This document shows positions 29,254-31,257 of a stretch of DNA of 31,257 bases, in pieces. The position numbers and the translations under genes are program-made. The notes below the pieces were generated by a model. The model did not search any database. It was not told the origin of the DNA and saw only the letters and a program-made list of their open reading frames with translations. The stretch covers positions 41,672 to 72,928 of the forward strand of contig BRYA01000417.1 of assembly GCA_030267965.1 (NCBI GenBank), read 5' to 3'. Numbering within the stretch: the first letter of the stretch is position 1; every line of letters starts with the position of its first letter. The stretch comes from Triparma columacea. Taxonomy: Eukaryota > Sar > Bolidophyceae > Parmales > Triparmaceae.

Positions 29254-30720
29254 TCATCCCACCAGCACGTTCTGTTCCAAGTATTTGCAGAAAGTATTGA
29301 TGTTCTCCAGGTCCTCAACCTTCTCCAGCAGCACCCTCTGCACGCTCTCCACATACTCACTAACCTCCTCCACCAAATCGACGTTACCAAGTTGCTCCCT
29401 CTCCCCCCCCCTCCCACCACCCTTCCTCTTCTCCCCCGGAGTCCCCGGTATACTCCCGTTGATCCCTTCCCTCCCCTTGACGCCCTCGAAAAGTCCATCC
29501 GTTTTCCCCCTCTTGCAGAGCCCTTCAATGTACACGCTAGATTCCCGGAGGATACCAACTACGATGGAGCCGACGTTGGGGCCGACTCGGAGGTGGTTGA
29601 ACATTTGGGTGGAGGGGGAGGGCCATTGGACCAGTTGGTTGCTGCCGGGGTGGGTTTGTGGGGGGGAGCCGCCATTGCGGGAAGGAGCGGGTGTATTATG
29701 GTTGGAGGGGGGGAAAGTCCTGGTGGGGTGCTTTTGGGGGGACATTTTAAGACGGCTTTGGTGGAGGAGGGAGCGGCCAAGGTCGGAGAGTGTTTGGTGG
29801 GAGCTGGAGGTGGGGGAGGAGTTGTAGAGGTCGCTGGAACGACGGGCGTGACTGGACGGGACGTAGGGGATGGGGGAGGATAGAGGAGGTTCCACGGGAT
29901 CTGACCCTTCGTCGTAACCATGGGAGCCACAGGAGCTGTTGTTGTAATTCTCGCCGCTGTTGTTATTCTCGCTGCCCTCAATGACGTTAATATGGTTCCT
30001 TAAGTCGTCAATTTCCCCAAGCGCCTTGTTCAACCACTCCTCCAGCTTCTCCCTCTGCAGTATGTTGGTCCTGGCCGTGTCTAGCGCCTCCCCCACCTCA
30101 ATGGTCTGCTTCTCTAGCACTTCCCTCTGGTGGTTGAATGCTGTTGACAGCGTTGCTAGCTCGTGCTGGGCGTTTGCGAGGCTCGCTTGCGTTGTGGATA
30201 GGGAAGATTTTAGCGAGAGGTTCTCTTGTTCAAGCTCTCTTATCCTCTTGCTGATAATGTCGCTATTCAATGTCTCTATCGTATCATTGTTGTTTTGTGG
30301 TGGGGTAGATGGTCGTAAATTTCGTGGTTGTAGCGCTACAGGTGTCACATCCATGTGTGTATATCCGTGTGTATCGTGTGTATCCTCATTGATATCATCA
30401 TTAGTAGATTGCAGTCCCTGTCTTTGTTGTTCGGGTGTTGGTCCATTATTTAGTCCATTATTTTCATCATTTTGACGATTTTTTGTCTCATATCCATGAA
30501 TCTCATCAATACTATTATGATGATTTTGATAAACCTGCCGAGGATCCATAATAGTGTTTTGTTGAGATGAAATATCAACCATCGATCCTTCCACCCCGTT
30601 CATCCTCTCAAAAAATTGCTGTGATGATTGTGAAGCAGCATTCGAAGCATCTCTGACTTCAGCTGCCTCGCTTTTGAACGATAAGACGCTAGCTTCAATC
30701 TTCAGAAGGATCTCCTCCAT
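29254..30720 (-). CDS. Coiled-coil, Asn/Ser-rich protein of unknown function, 488 residues
   Basis: A single-exon ORF from ATG 30720 (MEEILLKIEASVLSFKSEA). Seen: an N-terminal amphipathic helix, an Asn/Asp/Gln/Thr-rich region (about 50-150), a coiled coil at about 157-245 (IRELEQENLSLKSSLSTTQASLANAQHELATLSTAFNHQREV... and EEWLNKALGEIDDLRNHINVIEG), a long Ser/Pro/Asn-rich disordered segment (250-375), then a conserved-looking end: LRVGPNVGSIVVGILRESSVYIEGLCKRGK and a final helix VEEVSEYVESVQRVLLEKVEDLENINTFCKYLEQNVLVG. No family recognised. A structural or scaffold role is an inference from the coiled coil. Its composition (A/T-richer 5' half) differs from the C-terminal half. Confidence 0.75.
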   Translation of the reverse strand: MEEILLKIEASVLSFKSEAAEVRDASNAASQSSQQFFERMNGVEGSMVDISSQQNTIMDPRQVYQNHHNSIDEIHGYETKNRQNDENNGLNNGPTPEQQRQGLQSTNDDINEDTHDTHGYTHMDVTPVALQPRNLRPSTPPQNNNDTIETLNSDIISKRIRELEQENLSLKSSLSTTQASLANAQHELATLSTAFNHQREVLEKQTIEVGEALDTARTNILQREKLEEWLNKALGEIDDLRNHINVIEGSENNNSGENYNNSSCGSHGYDEGSDPVEPPLSSPIPYVPSSHARRSSDLYNSSPTSSSHQTLSDLGRSLLHQSRLKMSPQKHPTRTFPPSNHNTPAPSRNGGSPPQTHPGSNQLVQWPSPSTQMFNHLRVGPNVGSIVVGILRESSVYIEGLCKRGKTDGLFEGVKGREGINGSIPGTPGEKRKGGGRGGEREQLGNVDLVEEVSEYVESVQRVLLEKVEDLENINTFCKYLEQNVLVG

Positions 30721-31113
30721 TTTGATTGATTGATGGTTTTTGAGGGAGGAGATGGGTGAAAAAAGGTGCGATGAATGAAGTGATTGAGTCCCTCAAATCA
30801 AAGGGCGAAGTGGAATAGATCCTCTTATTTCGTACTATTTATGCCTCATTTAAATCACTTTAAGTAGAATAGTAAACATCCCCTTCCACCCACCTCCCTC
30901 GGCCTTTGGGAAACCAAATTTCCCATTAAAATTCGCATCGAATGTAGCACACCAGTCGTGCTCCATGAGCGTCAGATAAAAAAAATTCTCCATTCTCTCT
31001 CGGCCGTCGTCTCCCCACCCTGCAAGGGTCAAACATATGAACATTGTGGCCAATCAAGGACCACACCAAAAACCCTGTCTAACCCCCCCCCCCTCCTCCC
31101 CTCCCCCCCACCT
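30721..31113. other. Intergenic interval upstream of the Asn/Ser-rich gene
   Basis: These 393 nt separate two genes on the minus strand. They include an A/T-rich stretch (30770-30880), C-runs at 31083-31108, and an ORF remnant at 30850-31053 that I do not accept as a gene on present evidence. Confidence 0.4.
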
Positions 31114-31257
31114 CTAAGAAGGCGAGTATGGCGCGTTCGGGAACTTTTCGGCCTGTCCCCTGTTGAAAACCACGGGTTTGAACTCGTCCTCCTTCTCCAT
31201 CAGCGCCGAGTTCTCGAATCTCTTAACCATCGCCGCCTTCCCTTGGATTCGCGCATA
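31114..31257 (-). CDS. 3' end of an unidentified gene (partial, cut by window edge)
   Basis: The frame is open from the window edge to a TAG at 31114-31116 and encodes 47 residues including MVKRFENSALMEKEDEFKPVVFNRGQ split by charged residues and ending FPNAPYSPS. The other two minus-strand frames carry stops in this stretch. The composition looks coding. I do not recognise the protein. Directly after the stop comes AGAGGTGGGG, which resembles a splice donor, so a different upstream exon structure cannot be excluded. Confidence 0.5.
   Translation of the reverse strand, partial: YARIQGKAAMVKRFENSALMEKEDEFKPVVFNRGQAEKFPNAPYSPS

Noticed and set aside
30850..31053. Minus-strand ORF of 67 residues preceded by a CTTGCAG acceptor-like site
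   Set aside because: It has no homology I recognise, and joining it to the partial gene at 31114-31257 fails because that gene reaches a stop codon just before the only good donor.

Overview
The window is nuclear DNA of a photosynthetic eukaryote. Most genes carry short spliceosomal introns (62-153 nt, two of about 310-320 nt) with GTGAG/GTAAG donors and CAG/AAG/TAG acceptors. An Lhcx-type fucoxanthin chlorophyll a/c protein and a CobW-like protein both begin with a signal peptide ending in an ASAF-like motif, which is the plastid import signature of algae with secondary red plastids. This points to a stramenopile alga; a bolidophyte/Parmales, pelagophyte or diatom-like picoalga fits the compact genome and the BspA-type LRR gene. 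The species is inference. I see no prokaryotic operons, transposons, CRISPR arrays, rRNA or tRNA genes.

I resolve 17 protein genes by joining exons on matching splice phases. Left to right: ADP-ribosylglycohydrolase (+), BspA/LRR_5 repeat protein (-), Lhcx antenna protein (+), a 957-residue coiled-coil protein (-), La RNA-binding protein (+), a nine-exon PB1-MAP3K-WD40 protein (-), a Popeye/cyclic-nucleotide-binding membrane protein (-), a plastid-targeted CobW GTPase metallochaperone (+), a membrane-anchored zinc metallopeptidase (-), an HhH protein (+), a TPR protein (-), a Cys-rich protein (+), RPF2/Brix ribosome-assembly factor (-), a glycosyltransferase-like type II membrane protein (+), two coiled-coil proteins (-,-), and the 3' end of another gene (-) cut by the window edge. 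Strands nearly alternate. Convergent gene pairs are separated by only about 70-210 nt, and divergent pairs share promoter intervals of 86 to about 590 nt.

The genes do not form one pathway. They mix housekeeping RNA/ribosome functions (La, RPF2), plastid functions (Lhcx, CobW), signalling (MAP3K-WD40, Popeye) and unknown proteins. The most unusual object is the predicted single-chain PB1 + STE11-like kinase + eight-WD40 protein, which also has a frame-preserving 75-nt intron at the kinase alphaC helix. Other notable features are the highly uniform 69-nt LRR array, a low-complexity insert inside La RRM1, twin hairpins in an Lhcx intron, an AT-rich island at about 20.04-20.45 kb, and intron quirks (C-homopolymer acceptor tracts and a recurrent CGCTTCGCTCG-like motif). 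All gene models come from reading the sequence only; no transcript evidence was available.
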